Assembly (NCBI RefSeq): GCF_000346465.2
Contig: NC_034013.1
Span: 5,191,791-5,255,790, forward strand
Length of the DNA stretch: 64,000 nt
Direction: 5' to 3'
Source: Prunus persica
Taxonomy: Eukaryota; Streptophyta; Magnoliopsida; Rosales; Rosaceae
Shown here: piece after piece, positions 1 through 14,000 of the stretch
Layout: each line of letters begins with the position of its first letter
Position numbering within the stretch: position 1 is the first letter of the stretch
Program-made: the position numbers and the translations under genes
Notes under the pieces: model-generated
Databases searched by the model: none
Told to the model about the DNA's origin: nothing
What the model saw: only the letters and a program-made list of their open reading frames with translations

Positions 1-725
1 ATAAGGTTTATTGGAGGTACAAATTGAGATTGCAGAAAGGTTGATCATCATCTCAAGAACTAATATAAAAATGCATCCACAAAAAGCATTGCCTGAAATT
101 TTGGTACAACGACAATCCAAATATTCAAGGATGGTTTACTATAAAGTCATAATATAGTCGTGGGGGGTTGTAGTTCCAGTGGCAGTGGACATTTACCCCC
201 AGAATCAAGCAAAAAGTTTGAACCTCCTGGTCTCCTTTGTACCCAAATAATAAAAGAATGCCATAATAGTGTACAGTTGAATGACCTCTCCTCATAAAGG
301 TTTAGCTGGCCGTACTCTGTTTCCCAAAATGTAATCTAACATAACTACTTTTACCACCTTAAACCAGTTGATGAACATGAATTGTATTCATGTGCACAAG
401 AAGTCATTCCCGACCCCAGATTTGAAAGAGGAAACCCAAAAACGTTAGGATGGTATTTCCTTTTTTCTAAATTTACATTACACAATGACTCAGTCGAGAA
501 TGATCTTAAGTAGAGCATGATACTAATTTAGTGGAAATTTAAGCAACAAGTATATAAGAGAACCCTCAGAATATTACTAGAGATCAATGAAGTCATGACG
601 CAAGGTGGTGTGTGTGAGAGTATCGTGAATTTATGTGTTAGTGTTGTGAAAACACTGCTATAGATTAGTCTGTCTTGGTATGTGTGAGTGCTGTGAATTT
701 ATGTGCGCAGGTGGTGTGTGTGTGT

Positions 726-820
<95 letters not shown>

Positions 821-858
821 TTCATATTGGTTGTGCAATCATGAAGAAAGAGAATTAC
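1..858. other. Last intron of RAE1 (partial)
   Basis: Non-coding stretch downstream, in gene sense, of the donor at 858. It has no open frame of interest; the translated frames at 658-1086 and 703-924 are microsatellite translation plus the real RAE1 exon at 859-930. It contains the compound TG/GA microsatellite at about 712-818. Confidence 0.6.
712..818. repeat. Compound (TG)n(GA)n microsatellite
   Basis: A long TG run is followed directly by about 18 GA units, in the last RAE1 intron, about 40 bases from the exon that ends at 859. Length is likely polymorphic. Confidence 0.95.
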
Positions 859-3800
859 CGCATATGCAAATATGGAACCATCATTGTTGAACGTACTGCA
901 AGGTATAGGTTGATTGCACCTTGACATTTCCTGAAAAATCAGGAAAAAAAAAAACTGTATCAGACACCTATACGCATATAAATACAGAGGATCAGTCATA
1001 GACTGAACATATAAACAAGGAGAGAGTAGGAGAATTGGCAAGGACATGTCAGAAAAAGAATATGGATTCTGCAGAATTAAAGACAAACAAAGTAAGCCTG
1101 CCAGCTTAGCAGCAACTTTTACTCATCAGAACACAACCAACAGTTAAGAAGCGCATAATACAAAGAGAAAAGAAATAGAAAATAGATGTGGGAGAAACCT
1201 TTAGTCTCTGTTTGCTATCCTTATCCCAAAAAGTGAAAGAACCATCAGAACCAGCAGTAGTAAGTGTGTGATGCACCTGAGACAAGGGACGCAAATAAGC
1301 TTTAAAATTACAAATAATAGTAACAGAACATGAAAACACAGATTTATCCATCATTTCTTTGAACAACCTAACAAGAACCATAATGAATGCTACAAAAAAG
1401 AGTTCGGACTGATCATAGAAAATATCAAAATTAGGCATTCCCAGTCATAATTCTGAAGTAAAACAAAGTACACTGATCCAAACGCACTTAAAGTAGGGGT
1501 GGCAATTTCCGACACAACTCATTACCTCATATAATAGAACAAAATCAACTGAAATATATTTAAAGGAAACTCTAAAATTCGTGCATATGCCAATAAATCC
1601 ACTGATATCAAAAATCTGAAACCTGAACGATGGACAGCATAAATCTGAAACCTGAACTAGATAGAATAATATCCAAATCGTGTAATCTTAAGGTGAGGAC
1701 TGTACCAATGATACTAATACCATACTTCTACAAAAACATCACAGTCTATGGATGACAAGGTCGAAAACAATCTCAGCGATTTTTTCTTAACAAGGATACT
1801 GAAACATGAGAACACTAAACTAACGAAGAGATTTCTTAAGTTTAAGGTAAGCCACCATAAGAAATACAAACATTATTTAGCCCCTTAGTGCTTTATCCAG
1901 AAATATATATATATATATATATATGAAAAAGGAAAAGACAAAGGAAAATCATACTGGATGGAAGTTCAGAGAGTTGACTGAGTATATCCTGGTGCCCTCT
2001 CTATGGCACTTAAAGGTAAAGTTTTTATCATTTTGTTTTTCATCCAGATGATGTACGCCAACCCTCCCTTCAATAGAGCCAACCTGGTTACATCATAATG
2101 TCAGAATCATAATTAGTTAACTATTCAGAGAATATAATATAATAATTACTTGAGTATGCATGATCTTGCATCATGATCAACAATCACATAAGTCAAGAAA
2201 AGAAAGTACAGTGGCAAATAGAAGAACTGATGACAAAGAGGCATATCAACAATCAACAAACATTTGTTTAAATTTCTCCTCTCTTTTTTTCTTCTTAATC
2301 TCATTTTGAGAAATTACAATAATCTCTATGTCAAAGTCCAAGATTTTAAAAAAAACTGGTCACCACTTCGTATTCTTTATATCCCCTAGATAACTAAGAT
2401 TTACTTGTGTCTCCACTCTCCAGAAATTATCACATTAATCAATTGCTAGTCATAAACAAGAAAGCACACCATGAATTCATGTTTGGTGGAAATAATTATG
2501 CAAGAATACCATATTATAGTTTGTCATTCTAAGCAAGCTATTTAAAAAAAGGAGAACTATATTTTCAGAGAGAACCCAAACAGAAAACTATGAGCACAAG
2601 AGAAAATTCTTACCAAGAATCCTTGCTGATCAGGAAATGCAGCCACACACCTTGTTTGATACTTTAGGGGCGAAAGAATTCTCTTGAATTCAGTCTGTTG
2701 GTGATTGGAAATAATTAAATTTAGAGGCAAAACAGAGAATGCTCATGGAGGTGATCAAATCACACAGATAATATATCCCAGCACCGTTGCAATTTATTGT
2801 GGAAAAGTTTACTGGAATTGAAAACTAAAAAACTAGAGAAGCTTATCATCATAGTACTGCCAAATTTTTTATTTAAAAAAAACAGCCTATATAAATGTTA
2901 ATTTTTGAAACTAGGAGTGAACAAAGTTACTAAATAAGTAAGCCTGATTTACTTTTTAATGTGATTTTCTTGCATGAAATTGATAAAAATAAATCTAATC
3001 TGATAACTCCTAAAAATAAAATTTACCTGAGGGTTCTGCAAGTTAAAAACAATCAGATTTCTGTCTGCAGTGCCAACAACCATTAGAGGGTATCTCACTG
3101 ATAGAGCATAACAGCGCTCAGGTAGCTGTTGTGTATGCACCGGATTTGGCTGCCTCACGTCCCAATACCTGAAGATAGGCAGAGAAGATCACACATTAAA
3201 AAAACAGAAAACTTGGTATCAAGGCAAGATGACAAAGCTTTAATAATTTATGAAATAAGTTAAGGTAGAAAAACAATACAGCACGTCAACAACTACAAGG
3301 AACTTAGTTCTCAGATGAATGAGAACATTCTGTAACAAAGAAGAAAATATATGAGCAAAAAGGGTGCCAAACTGGCAAGAGCAAAGCACAACATTCTCAG
3401 CGGCACTAGCTCCCATAACCTTAAATGAATTATTAATTTATTTTAGAAAGAATACCCCCCAAATTTCTGGTGTATAAATTTCAGATAGCTCAAAATACAT
3501 AAGAACAAAGGCTATGTTTTACTTACTTCATAGTCTTGTCCAAGCTTCCTGTGACTAAGAGGCTCATCTCAGGGATCCAAGCAATCTCTTTAATGGGTGC
3601 ATCATGCACGGCAACCGTTACTGGCTGGCCACCCAAAGGCCACATCTTCACTTGCTTGTCGCAACCTCCAGAGAACACAGTTGTTCCATCCTCTTTCCAA
3701 GTTGAGCACAAAACCTATATAGATGGAGTATATTACTATGTGTATACAAAGTCATGAATCATATTATAAACTTCTGACCAGCTTACAAGAAAGAAAGAAA

Positions 3801-4913
3801 GAAAGAAAAAGTTGCAAGTTATATCACAGAATTTCCTTAGAGGACATACATTGATCCCATGTAGTCTCAAATTAAATGCACATGTTCGTTTCATTACTCC
3901 AAAAAAAAACTCTATCTTTTTAAATAATATTGCATAAAAATACTAGTAAATTTACTCGTTTTGAAATCAGCACCATATAACAATTGCACATGCAATTGTC
4001 CTTGACATCTTCATTGGAAACCTAAGATCTTGCAAACAGGTCGCACACCTACCATAATTACTATTATTATTCTGTCCTTTTACAAGTAAAGGCAGGCGAT
4101 CTAGAATTTAAATTCTGAACAGGGATTTCTAACTTGCACCATCGCTGTGATAGGAACTTATAATTGATTCATTGTAAGCCAGTATGTGCATATATATCCA
4201 TAATTAAACCAAGCGTGAGAATCGAAAACAAAGCAAGTTGGCCTAAACAATGTGCAATATGTTACCGGATGGTCATGGGATATCGCTGCCTGGGGCTGAC
4301 TGACAAGATTTGTTCCGCTCTGTTGTATCTCCCAGCATCGCACCTAAACAAGGGAACACCACCAGTCATTAGTAAATCCTAACAATACACTGTTTGGTTG
4401 CGAAAGAAAGAAAACGGAAAAGAAAAGAAATTATAAATGCCCCATGTTTATCTTATTCCAGTTAACATAAATTACATAAGCAGATTATACCAAAAAAATT
4501 TACATTAACCTCATAGCATATTGTCTTATATTCTGGGTTGTCCATAAACCACTAGTTCAATAAGATGGTCACAGAAATTCAATCAAAATCTCTACAAATA
4601 AATTTCTTAGCAAACAAACAAAACCTAAGCTTTTATAACTGATAAAACCAAAAAAAAACGAAGAAAAGAAAAAGAACATGAACCTGGTTGTCCCAGGAGG
4701 TGGCGACCAGAATGTTGCTCTTGGGACTGAAACTTAGGCTTGATATGGAGTCGTTTGGAGGTTGAGCGACCTAAAAAACACATAAAATCAAATTAAATTA
4801 ACTCAGAAAATAAATACATGAAAGCAAAGAAAAATCGACAATGAATTTACCTCGAAGGAGTTGTTTGGATTTGGATTTGAAGTTGAATTTGCATTTGCAT
4901 TTGGAGCAGCCAT
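859..4913 (-). CDS. RAE1: RAE1 (Gle2-type) mRNA export factor, WD40 protein; 3' end outside window
   Basis: WD40 beta-propeller protein of the nuclear pore that binds NUP98-type GLEBS motifs and aids mRNA export (family knowledge). Coding exons read in minus order: 4913-4851, 4770-4684, 4343-4266, 3714-3527, 3168-3027, 2694-2614, 2083-1955, 1276-1199, 930-859. All have GT-AG borders and their phases join to 306 residues. The start is the ATG at 4913, giving an Asn/Pro/Ser-rich leader (MAAPNANANSTSNPNPNN). Diagnostic family segments include SWDNQVRCWEIQ, DKQVKMWPLGG, GSLDKTMKYWDVRQPNP, GRVGVHHLDE, GSDGSFTFWDKD and CSTFNNDGSIFAYA. Family members are about 350 residues, so roughly 40 residues (one exon) lie left of base 1; I searched 1-858 and found nothing matching the usual C-terminal segment. 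A 5'UTR intron is likely, with a donor-like site at about 5068 beside the GA repeat. Confidence 0.93.
1902..1924. repeat. (AT)n microsatellite
   Basis: About eleven AT units in a RAE1 intron, roughly 30 bases downstream, in gene sense, of the donor after the exon ending at 1955. Confidence 0.9.
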
Positions 4914-5028
4914 GAACTTCGACATTGAAGTTGCACTCAAGCAAGCGTGGTATAATGACAATGGCTCGTGGTCGACTTTCAAATTTCAAAAGATAAAGAA
5001 ACAGTGAGCATTCATCATACAAGTAAAA

Positions 5029-5034
<6 letters not shown>

Positions 5035-5064
<30 letters not shown>
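5035..5064. repeat. (GA)n microsatellite in RAE1 leader
   Basis: About 15 GA units on the plus strand (TC on the RAE1 sense strand). It directly adjoins a donor-like site read on the minus strand as CTGCTCAG|GTAACTCTC, so it probably starts a 5'UTR intron. Confidence 0.85.
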
Positions 5065-5066
<2 letters not shown>

Positions 5067-5219
5067 ACCTGAGCAGAAGGAAGGAGAAGAAACTGAACGA
5101 AAAGCAGGAGGAGCTGATTGCTTGAAGAAAACGGAGAGGAGCAAATAAATAGAAGAGGGGATGCGTGAGGGAGGGCATGTTTACTCTTCCCCGTCGTAGC
5201 TCTAACGCAGAGTTGCACA

Positions 5220-7236
5220 GTTCCCGCTCGTAGGTCTTACGCACAAAAAGAAAACAAACAATTTCTCACAAGAAAACGCAGAGTTGCTTATTATAAGTAC
5301 TCCGTTTTAATCTGGATAAAGCCCATGGAATTTAAAGGGACCATAAAACTATTTTCACAAATTGGTTTGTTTCAGTTTTGCTGTTGGACCAATTGGTACC
5401 TTTACCATTACATGCACGGATATTACCCAAAAAAATAATTATTAGGGTTAAATCCATTTTCCTCCATAAATATTTAAAGGCTTAACTATCTATGTGTCTT
5501 TTGTGCTTCACCAAAAATCCTATTTTACCCCTTGTGTTTTATTTCTGCATCCTCCGTTCCCCATTCCGTCAAGTTTGTCAGTAAAACCGTTAACTTGATG
5601 ACGTGGCATAGGTATTTTAATAATTTTAACTATTTCAAAATTTCAAAATCAAAATTACATATATAACAAATATTTTACAACATTTTAATAATAAGAAAAA
5701 ATTCCTTTACTTTTAAAACCCTTCCTAACATCACATAAAATAACACTTACGTCCTAGGGATGAGCAGAAAAATATATAAACTACACAATATGGATGTCAG
5801 GAAGTGCTATATATGAGTCACACAGTATGAATTGTTTCTACTATATTGAACTTTCTTCATGAAATTTTCAATCACAGAAGTTATATTACCTCCCTTAATG
5901 ACTCCTTTATAGACTTGAGCACATTCCCCTCTACATTTTTAATTTAGCCTCACAAGGCATACATATAAATAACTAGTCTTTTACTTTATTTAGCCTTCAC
6001 AAGGCATATAGATTATAGACCATATCATTGTTCACATTTTAGCACGTTTTTAATATGCATATCATATCTAATTGCAAGCTAAAACGTTAGTCATAACTAG
6101 TTAGCATTTCTCATTTTATACTTGTATTATATTTACATATTTATATTTCTAAAATGCTGTTGTTTTCTGTACACGTCTTAAAAACTTAATAAAATACATG
6201 TTTTTTAAATCAAACATACAATACACATATTATACATGTACGTATATTTTTCACATTTAATACACTTATTTTTTACAAAATTTTCAATAATACATACATA
6301 ATTCATGTATTTTTCACATATTATTGAAAAAAAAAATAAATAAAATATTATATAGTAACCGAACTTTTCATTTGTATTTTGTCAAAATTTTGCTGAATAA
6401 CACACGTACGTATTTTGTTCGTATTTTTCCAGTTCCTTATTTTACTCACTCATCACAAATTAAAGGAAAATCAAGCCTCATAAATTCCATGACCGAAAAC
6501 TTTTGTTATATTAAGTTTTCTATATGATAATTTTCAGCTACACATAGACATAAATATTAGCAAGAATGTTCGAAAAAAAATATACATTAGCAAGAATAAT
6601 TGAATACAGCCCCCACATCTGCTATGCTATCCATCCAGATGTGTAAATTCTTTCATAAATCTCAAATTCAATATAATAAATGACAGCCCTCACATTGCAA
6701 ATATGATACCAAACTCATAATTTGTCATTGGGTGTTTACCTCAGTGGTTGAGGTCCTCCCCTTAATTTGTGTAAAGCCAAGTAAGAGAAATGCTCAACAT
6801 AGTAATTGTCACTCGGCATCATGCTATTCATGCATGGATCAAAATCAATAAAACACTGAATGCATATACATATGCACCACTCATATTTCTTATATCAACA
6901 TAAATATTAGTTAATCATAATTCAACATGCATCTCATACGCATAATTAGGCATAGTCTGTATAGAATAGACAAGATCATAGTCTCCGAGAGAGGTCAGGA
7001 AATGTATTCTTTAACTATACTCCAAGACGATATAAAATCGATATTTAGGAAACAAAATATTCATTTTGAAAAAATCCCTGAAAAGAAAAATTCAACCTCT
7101 CTAGAGATCCAAAACAATAATTTGGAGGCAAGGCAATGCATAAATATATTTGGGAGCTAAGAAACCATGAAGTGCGCAAAATATGTTTGAACCAAGTGTT
7201 GAAAACAGTCATTGGGTTGCAATGTGTGCCTGTGTC
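5220..7236. other. Intergenic: RAE1 promoter side and CLASSY 3' flank
   Basis: AT-rich DNA without a supported gene. It holds the upstream side of RAE1 (minus strand) and the 3'UTR/terminator side of the CLASSY gene. A short piece near 6725-6760 resembles a tRNA-type A box (CTCAGTGGTTGAGG) and may be a degenerate SINE head, but I find no B box. Short open frames at 6324-6527 and 6927-7160 show no recognisable content. Confidence 0.5.
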
Positions 7237-10200
7237 TTAACCAAAAGTTGACAGGCCTAGCTGCTCAAAGTATATGTCTTCATGCAGTAAAGCTATGCTT
7301 TTAAATAGGTGCTTCAGTTTCCCGTGCTGAGCCATCTCTTGCAAGATTTTATCCTCAGAAACTGTGGCTCGGATTTCCTTCTCAAGAACCTTCTTCTTGT
7401 CTGAATCAGAAAACACCAACTCAGACAAACGACTCTTGTCAACTTGGCGACTGTATTTGTGCTCCTCGTTAGTTCCGTCCATGAGGAGATGGTAGACAAA
7501 CACAACCTTCTTCTGTCCCAGCCTGTAGGCACGGGATATTGCTTGCCTCTCCACAGATGGATTCCATGTGACATCCAGCAACACAACCCTGGAAGCTCCA
7601 ACAAGGCTTATGCCTTCAGAACATGCTTTAGTTGAAGCTAGTAATACCTTGGCTTTGCTAGATGGATCGTTGAAAACCTTCATTGAGGATTGACGCTGCT
7701 TCATATCACTTTTTCCATCCATATACAGCACCTCTTCCCCTTCAGTCCACTGAAATTGAGATTTCAGAAGATCCCTTGTAAGGTTTAAGGGATCAATGTA
7801 CTGACTGAAAACAAGAACTTTTTCTTTCAAAGCATCACTGAGTCGGATGAGTTCCATCACAAATTTTGCCTTCACTCCAGCATCAGGATTTAATTTAAGC
7901 TCTTGTAACCTCCCCTGGTCAGCAGAAAATGCATCTTCCTTAAGCAAGAGGGAAGGATGAAAAGATATTAAAGCCTCTAGGTTTTCATATCGAAACAGTT
8001 CCTTCACCACTTGAATTCTCTTATGAAACCTCTCCTGTAGCTGGGTTGGGTGTAAAACAACAACTGAGTTCCTTAACCCGGGAAGACTATCTTGCAGCAC
8101 AGAACCTTTGTAGACGTGGACAAACGGCGCAATCTGAGCTTTGACCTCTGTAGCATGTTTTTCTTTGTCATCAACAACTTTTCCGCTACTGCTGGCCAGA
8201 GAAGTCCATTTCCATTTCTCTCCATTGCTTTTCCGGCCTCGGTTTCTGGGAAGATCTCTACTGAATTTAGTAGACTCAATCGAGGCTGCAAAAGTTGGCC
8301 TCACGAGGCAAATGGTATTGAAGAGCTCCTGAAAATTATTCTGAAACGGAGTTCCAGAGAGAAGAATGCGCCTTTTTGTTTTGATTTCTGACAAAGCCTT
8401 CCACATATGACTTTGATCATTCCGAGGAGTGTGTCCTTCATCAAACACTACAAGACCAGGAAACTCGAGAAGGATTTTCCCCATTTCGTCAACTGAGCCA
8501 GTTTTCTGTGCTCCAGAAAGCTGCTCAAACAGCCGGTAACTAATCCCCAGGATGCTTCTCTTCTTTCTCCAGGAATACAACTTCAGCATTCGTCTGCTTT
8601 CTATGTTGACACTTTTCCTGCGTTGAGCTTGCATCACATAATTTACAGCTGTTTGATTTTCTTTGCCAGATAACTCCCAGTTGTTAAGATTGTGAAATGG
8701 AATGTCAAGCTTCCATTTTTTAAACTCCTCTTCCCACGTAAGGAGCATGCTACGAGGAGCAATCAAAAGCGGCCTGCATTCTGGGAATAACTTCATGTAT
8801 GTCTGGAGAAAGACAATGGTCAGGCGAGTTTTGCCTGTTCCAGGAGCATGTGATATGATGCATCCATTCCCACCAACACTACTTGGCCTTTTCAACTTGT
8901 CAAGATGAATGCCACCGGCTATATGGTTCCAGATAAACTCAAAACCTTCACACTGATGGGGATACATACTACTTTTAACACCAGGAATTAAGTCCCACAC
9001 TGTGCCGTCAACATGAGGATGAGAATTATAGCCAGAATGGCGATCAGAATCAGAAGCATGAGATTGAAGCTCATCAAAGATAGACCGGTTGTCTGTTTCG
9101 GAGCCTCTTGTGCCAAATCTTCCATAAGGGCAGTCAAGCTGGAATAAGCATACACAAGGGAAAATTCACATATCTGATATGCTAAAGCATGACAATTAAG
9201 TTGATAAGTGCGGAGTATCAGAAAGCAGACAAGGAAAGTAAAAGAACGGAAAATCAGACCCTATATACTAAATCATTCAAAGCAACATATTTGACGAGAC
9301 TCAAGAAATCCTTAACAAAAAATTGAGATTGGCCACAAACATAACAAGGACATTCACCATAACTAACTTGATAATTCTGATTTGAAAGACTAAAATCAAC
9401 AAGTTGCAGCTTTAGAAGTAATAATGGCCCACCAATGAGATCATTAAATAACCCTGTCCGAGGATGAAGGATCCACTCAATATCAAAGAAAGAAAGCATT
9501 GTCAAGTTACATACACCAAAAAAATTATTACTGTCAAGTTAAAGACCAGAAGCCTTGAGTAACCAAATGAACTAAACCAATGATCAAGTCCGAGCATATG
9601 CAAGAGCTGTTCAAAAATACAATAAAAATCTAATAATAACAAACAGCAGTTGAAATATGTCAATTGGGTCAACAACTTGAACAGTGAGTTTGCTCTCAGA
9701 TCCAATCAAACTTGGCCAACTCAAGTTACAGGGAAAGGAACGTAAACACGTCATAGATTCTTTCCAAATTACGGACCCAAACCAAAACAATACATATATA
9801 TATGTATATAAAATGGATCTCAGCTAGGTAAGCAAGCCCTTGCTCTAAGTCTCTAAATCTAAAACTTATACGGATAAAATTGCCAACAAAGGATGCATCC
9901 TAAAGCATGTTCCAAACAACACAGAATACTCTACATTCAATGTTATCATAATAATAACTAGATTCTAAGTTTTAGATTGCAGGACTTACGAAGTCTGGTA
10001 AAATATACTTGATCTCCTGATCTAAATATGAGCAAAACTTGCATCTGAGTCCAATCTCTTCATCAAGTATAAGCTGATGAACCCCTCGCCTACAGAGGCT
10101 AGCTACTGTTTCAACTTCATCAGCAATAGGGAGTGAATCTTGACTTTCAACCTGCAAATCAAACATTCACTTACAATAAAAGATCTTGTGCAAGAAACAA

Positions 10201-11852
10201 AAATGTACTTTCCAAGATCAGGGGAACCAACCTACCACATTGGAATCAGAGGAATCTATCTCAGAAGCTCTGAGAGCAAATTCAAGGTCGTCCCATAGTT
10301 CTTTTTCTTCTGGATCACACTCTGACTTCTTTGGTACAGTTGACTGCTCTCCAAAACTGAACTTAAGTGGAAGAGTTGTCATCTCAGATTCTGGTGGATT
10401 TCTTTCATCTTTACGGCCTTCATCTCCAAAGGAAACTGACCCTTTCAGTGTCCCTTCTCCCTTCTCATAAATGGAATCTACAAGAATCTTTAAAACATTG
10501 CAATCCTCCTTTGCCCACATGGACCGTCTGTTAGTAAGATTCCCGATATCCCTTTTATTTTTCTTGCACACTCCGTGGACATCGTTCCATTTACTACGCT
10601 CAGTTTCTGAACTACCACCATAGGTCTTGTCACTTTCATAATTTCTTCTATCATCATCAGACCCTGTTTTCTTTTCGTGGCACCTAGTTCTTGGACCACT
10701 GCAATTGGCGTCATCAACATCCTCATTGTCATTATCATGCCCAGAAGAAGAATCCTCATTATCATTTACAGTTACAGATTCTATTCTCTTCTTTTCACTT
10801 CTTGGACTAACTCGTGAACGAGTTCGTTTTGCCACACTATTAAACTCTTGAGCAGAATGAATAGGATCATCTTTGTTGCTATCAATGTCATCATCTGCAT
10901 CAACTGACATATCCAACCCAACCCTTCTCTTTCTCCTCACACCAATCTCAACACTTTTCCCCTTTTCTGCTTTCCCACTTCCTTTTGCAATCTCACTAGC
11001 ATCAATGTCCTGCCCCTTCTTCACCTCAACATCACCCTCAACATTTTTCCCCTTTCTTGGTTTCCCACTTCTCTTGGTAACCTCTCTTTCATCATCATGC
11101 CCCTCTTCACCGCATGAATTCAACGACTCAGAAAATACAGAACTTTCTGAGTTTTCTGGTTCAAAAGCCTCATCATCTGATTCATCTGAGGCATGAAAAA
11201 TAGAATCCTCCCTAGAACTACTCTTCCAAGATTCATCTGAGCCATCAGAAGCAGCATCCTCAGCGTCGCCATCAGAAGCAGCATCCTCAGCGTCGCCATC
11301 AGAAGCAGCATCCTCACAGGCATCACTCCTCTCTGAACTCAAACAACCAAAACCTCCTACTTTCTCTTCACCCAAATACACCACCTCATCATCACTATCC
11401 TCCACTTCAACTGGAAAAAAATTCTCCATGTCCACGGCACCAGAGTTAGACTTCTTTCCATTTGATCCTGCACTCTCAACACTATCAAAACCCAGAGACT
11501 CATTGTCTTGCTTTCCAAATGAACTTTCACTGATGATTTCAACACTGGGATCGTCACCCTCATCAGAATCATCACAACCAGACCTCTGTTTCTTAGACCC
11601 CTCAGCAGATTTTCTTTTCCCACCCTTTTTCTTGTCCTTGACTCCCGTGGATAGACTGACAGTGACTTCCTCATTCTCCTCAGAGTCATCCACAGAGACA
11701 CAATCCCATACATTGGACCCTTTACGTGATTTCCCCTTCTTATCAGACCCATCACGGAGTTTTTGTTTCCCAGCCCTTTTCTCCCATAACTCCTTCCAGT
11801 ATTTCTCTTCACTTAACCGCGTCCTCTTTGCTACAGGTGCGTTATAGTCCAT
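7237..11852 (-). CDS. CLSY4: CLASSY 3/4-type SNF2-like chromatin remodeller (RNA-directed DNA methylation)
   Basis: Putative ATPase of the plant CLSY family, which recruits RNA polymerase IV for 24-nt siRNA production (family knowledge). Exons in minus order: 11852-10236 (539 codons), 10151-9990 (54), 9138-7237 (633 plus stop), total 1226 residues. The start MDYNAPVAKRTRL was preferred over an in-frame Met 13 codons upstream because its leader reads as ordinary N-terminal sequence. Residues 1-500 are acidic, Ser/Lys-rich and disordered. Residues about 560-593 hold the family's Cys cluster (LILDEEIGLRCKFCSYLD). The SNF2 core shows APGTGKT at about 691-697, IAPRSMLLTWEEEF, a DEGH box at about 826-829, LLSGTPFQNN and QAISRAYRLGQKK at about 1125-1137. 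Assignment to CLSY3 or CLSY4 is uncertain without a tree. The 851-base second intron has no exon supported by homology. Confidence 0.92.
11241..11317 (-). repeat. 27-base coding minisatellite in CLASSY
   Basis: Nearly three tandem copies of a 27-base unit encode repeated DAEDAASDG blocks in the acidic N-terminal region. The period is a multiple of three, so copy-number change keeps the frame. Confidence 0.9.
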
Positions 11853-14000
11853 GAGCACCAAAAGATTGAACCTTTTCCACCAAAATCGCAAAAAATATCA
11901 AAAAGTGAGCTCTTTTACATCAAAATCATACACAAAAATCAGCTCTAACACATGCATATGTATATCTATACACATACAAATGCAACCGCAAGGAGAAAAG
12001 CCTATCACAATAACCCCAAAATTCAATTTTTTTCACCAAAGAAAACTCATCACAAAGCCAGCTCTTTTCCCTCAAATCGCACACCCACATACACAAAAAT
12101 CATACAACACATGCATATACACACCAGAAAACAGCAAAACAGAGTGGTAGGGAGACAGAGAGACTAACAAGCAGCAAAAATGGCGAACTTGCAGAGAGAG
12201 AAGAGCACAATGAGAGCTTCGTGACCGTGACCAGGACTAGAGGAAGGCAAAAGGGCGCGAAGAGAGAGAGCTTCAGAGCATGCACGCCACGCCAAGTGAA
12301 GAGAGAGAGCTTCAGGCAAAAGGACGCTTTTCTTTCTTTCTTTCTTCGTAAGTGATAATTTTGGGTCTTTGAGAGTTGAATCGGGAGGTCAAATAATTGG
12401 GGTCTGTAAGTGAGAAACTCTTTCGGACAAAGCTACCCTTTCTTGGCCTAGAAGTAGTAAGGACGCGAGGGGTATAACAGTAAAATCGACAGATAGCCGA
12501 GAGGTTTGTGCTTGCTAACTAGAGCGGTGATTGGTGGAACAATCAAGGGTCTGGATGGTGTCCACGTCAGGAGAGGACGAACAGATGAACGGTTAAGATT
12601 TGGTTATGTACTCTTCTTTCTTTATTACGCTAATTTTTATTTTATTTTTAAATCAAGAGGTTTGGATTTGTATTTATTATGTGGAATGGTAAATTTTTAT
12701 TTTTTTACTATATTAAGGGCTTGATTTGAACTTGGTTTGTGAATAAATAAATCAAGAGCTGGATTTATTGAAATTTGAATCAAAGGTAGGTTTTCCTCAA
12801 TTAATATTTCATAAGTTTTAAATGATGATAAAGATAATAACAGAGCCGAACCGGATCGTGTCAACCCCTACTAAATTATAGGATAGTTTCTTGTTGATTA
12901 ATTTAAATTTATCTATTTTGGTAATCTCTTTGGGTTTTATCCTCAACATTATTTAGTGGCTCTGATGATCATTTATGATGATAAATAAATAAAGAACTTC
13001 ATGTCAACTAATAAAAAGAAAAAGACTAAATATTTCTCAACCAATGAGGATAAGACACGAACTTTGGCCACCTAATATATTACTTTTTTTCAAATCTCCA
13101 GGGTAGAGACCTATATTCGGCTCTGTCAGCCTGCTGAGCATAATTTGAGAAGGCTTCAACTTCCCTCTCTTTTTCTCATTTTCCTTTTGGTTTTTTTTTT
13201 TTTTAAAATTTTTTTTTGGAGCATGGGTTTTTGTTTTTATATAGAATAAAACGTACAAGAGGGTTGGGGGGTCTTTACTCTTTTGCTTGTTTGGGTATTG
13301 AATTGCAAAGGTCACTTCAAAGCCAAAACATATGGCATTAAAGATAAGAACAATTAAAAAATAGATAAGGATAATTAAATTTGGAGTTTATTGATTTTCT
13401 GACATGGTGAGTTGTATGGGTTACTCAAAATATTTGCATAATAATGATATTTCTTATTTTAGGATAGGTCCGAAAATCATCTAGTTTTAAAAATACAATA
13501 AAAAAGGGTAAATTCCAAATCCATTTGTATTATAGGTGATGGGAATGGAACATATTTGAATATTTCTCTTCAAATATTGAGCGTGTAAAAAATATGCAAA
13601 ATAAAAAATGGATAAATTATCTAATTAAAATCAAATACATAGATGAACAAATTAAATTTCATAAAAACGCATGAATTGTCGGTTCGGAAAAATAGGAATG
13701 CAAATTTTAAAATTGAATCTTGAACAGTTTTTGTGTTGAAAATTAAAATTTGAATCAATTTGGTCGATTTAATCAAATTTTCAATACAATTTCCTATCTT
13801 ACTTGATTCTTTTTTCATTTTCTTTTTTGCCTATTTGATTACCAAAAAGACCATAAAAGAATGAGATTGGCAAAAAAAAAATTTAATTCATTATCAAGTA
13901 AAAAATATTCAAAATTACAAAGCACATGAAAGTTCAGTATGGCAACCCATCACTTTGTGGCAAGGCTTGAAATTTCCTATCTTTTTCTCATTTTCCTTTA
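11853..14000. other. CLASSY leader/promoter and intergenic DNA
   Basis: Upstream of the CLASSY start. 12120-12320 is purine-rich with GAGAGA runs and a CTTT repeat at about 12331-12346, probably promoter/5'UTR of the minus-strand gene. From about 12600 the DNA becomes AT-rich with no supported gene. Short open frames at 13037-13315, 13621-13818 and 13939-14202 look non-coding; the last crosses the left end of the transposon at 14001. Confidence 0.5.

Noticed and set aside
1..858. Final RAE1 exon
   Set aside because: I looked on the minus strand for the usual C-terminal segment and found none, so the exon must lie left of the window rather than being lost.
658..1086. 142-codon minus-strand frame with Leu/Ser and Thr/His runs
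   Set aside because: Mostly translated TG/GA microsatellite; only 859-930 is real (a RAE1 exon in this frame).
9254..9505. Minus-strand frame with Cys pairs inside CLASSY intron 2
   Set aside because: The flanking exons join in phase to give the expected family sequence without it, and it has no family match I recognise.
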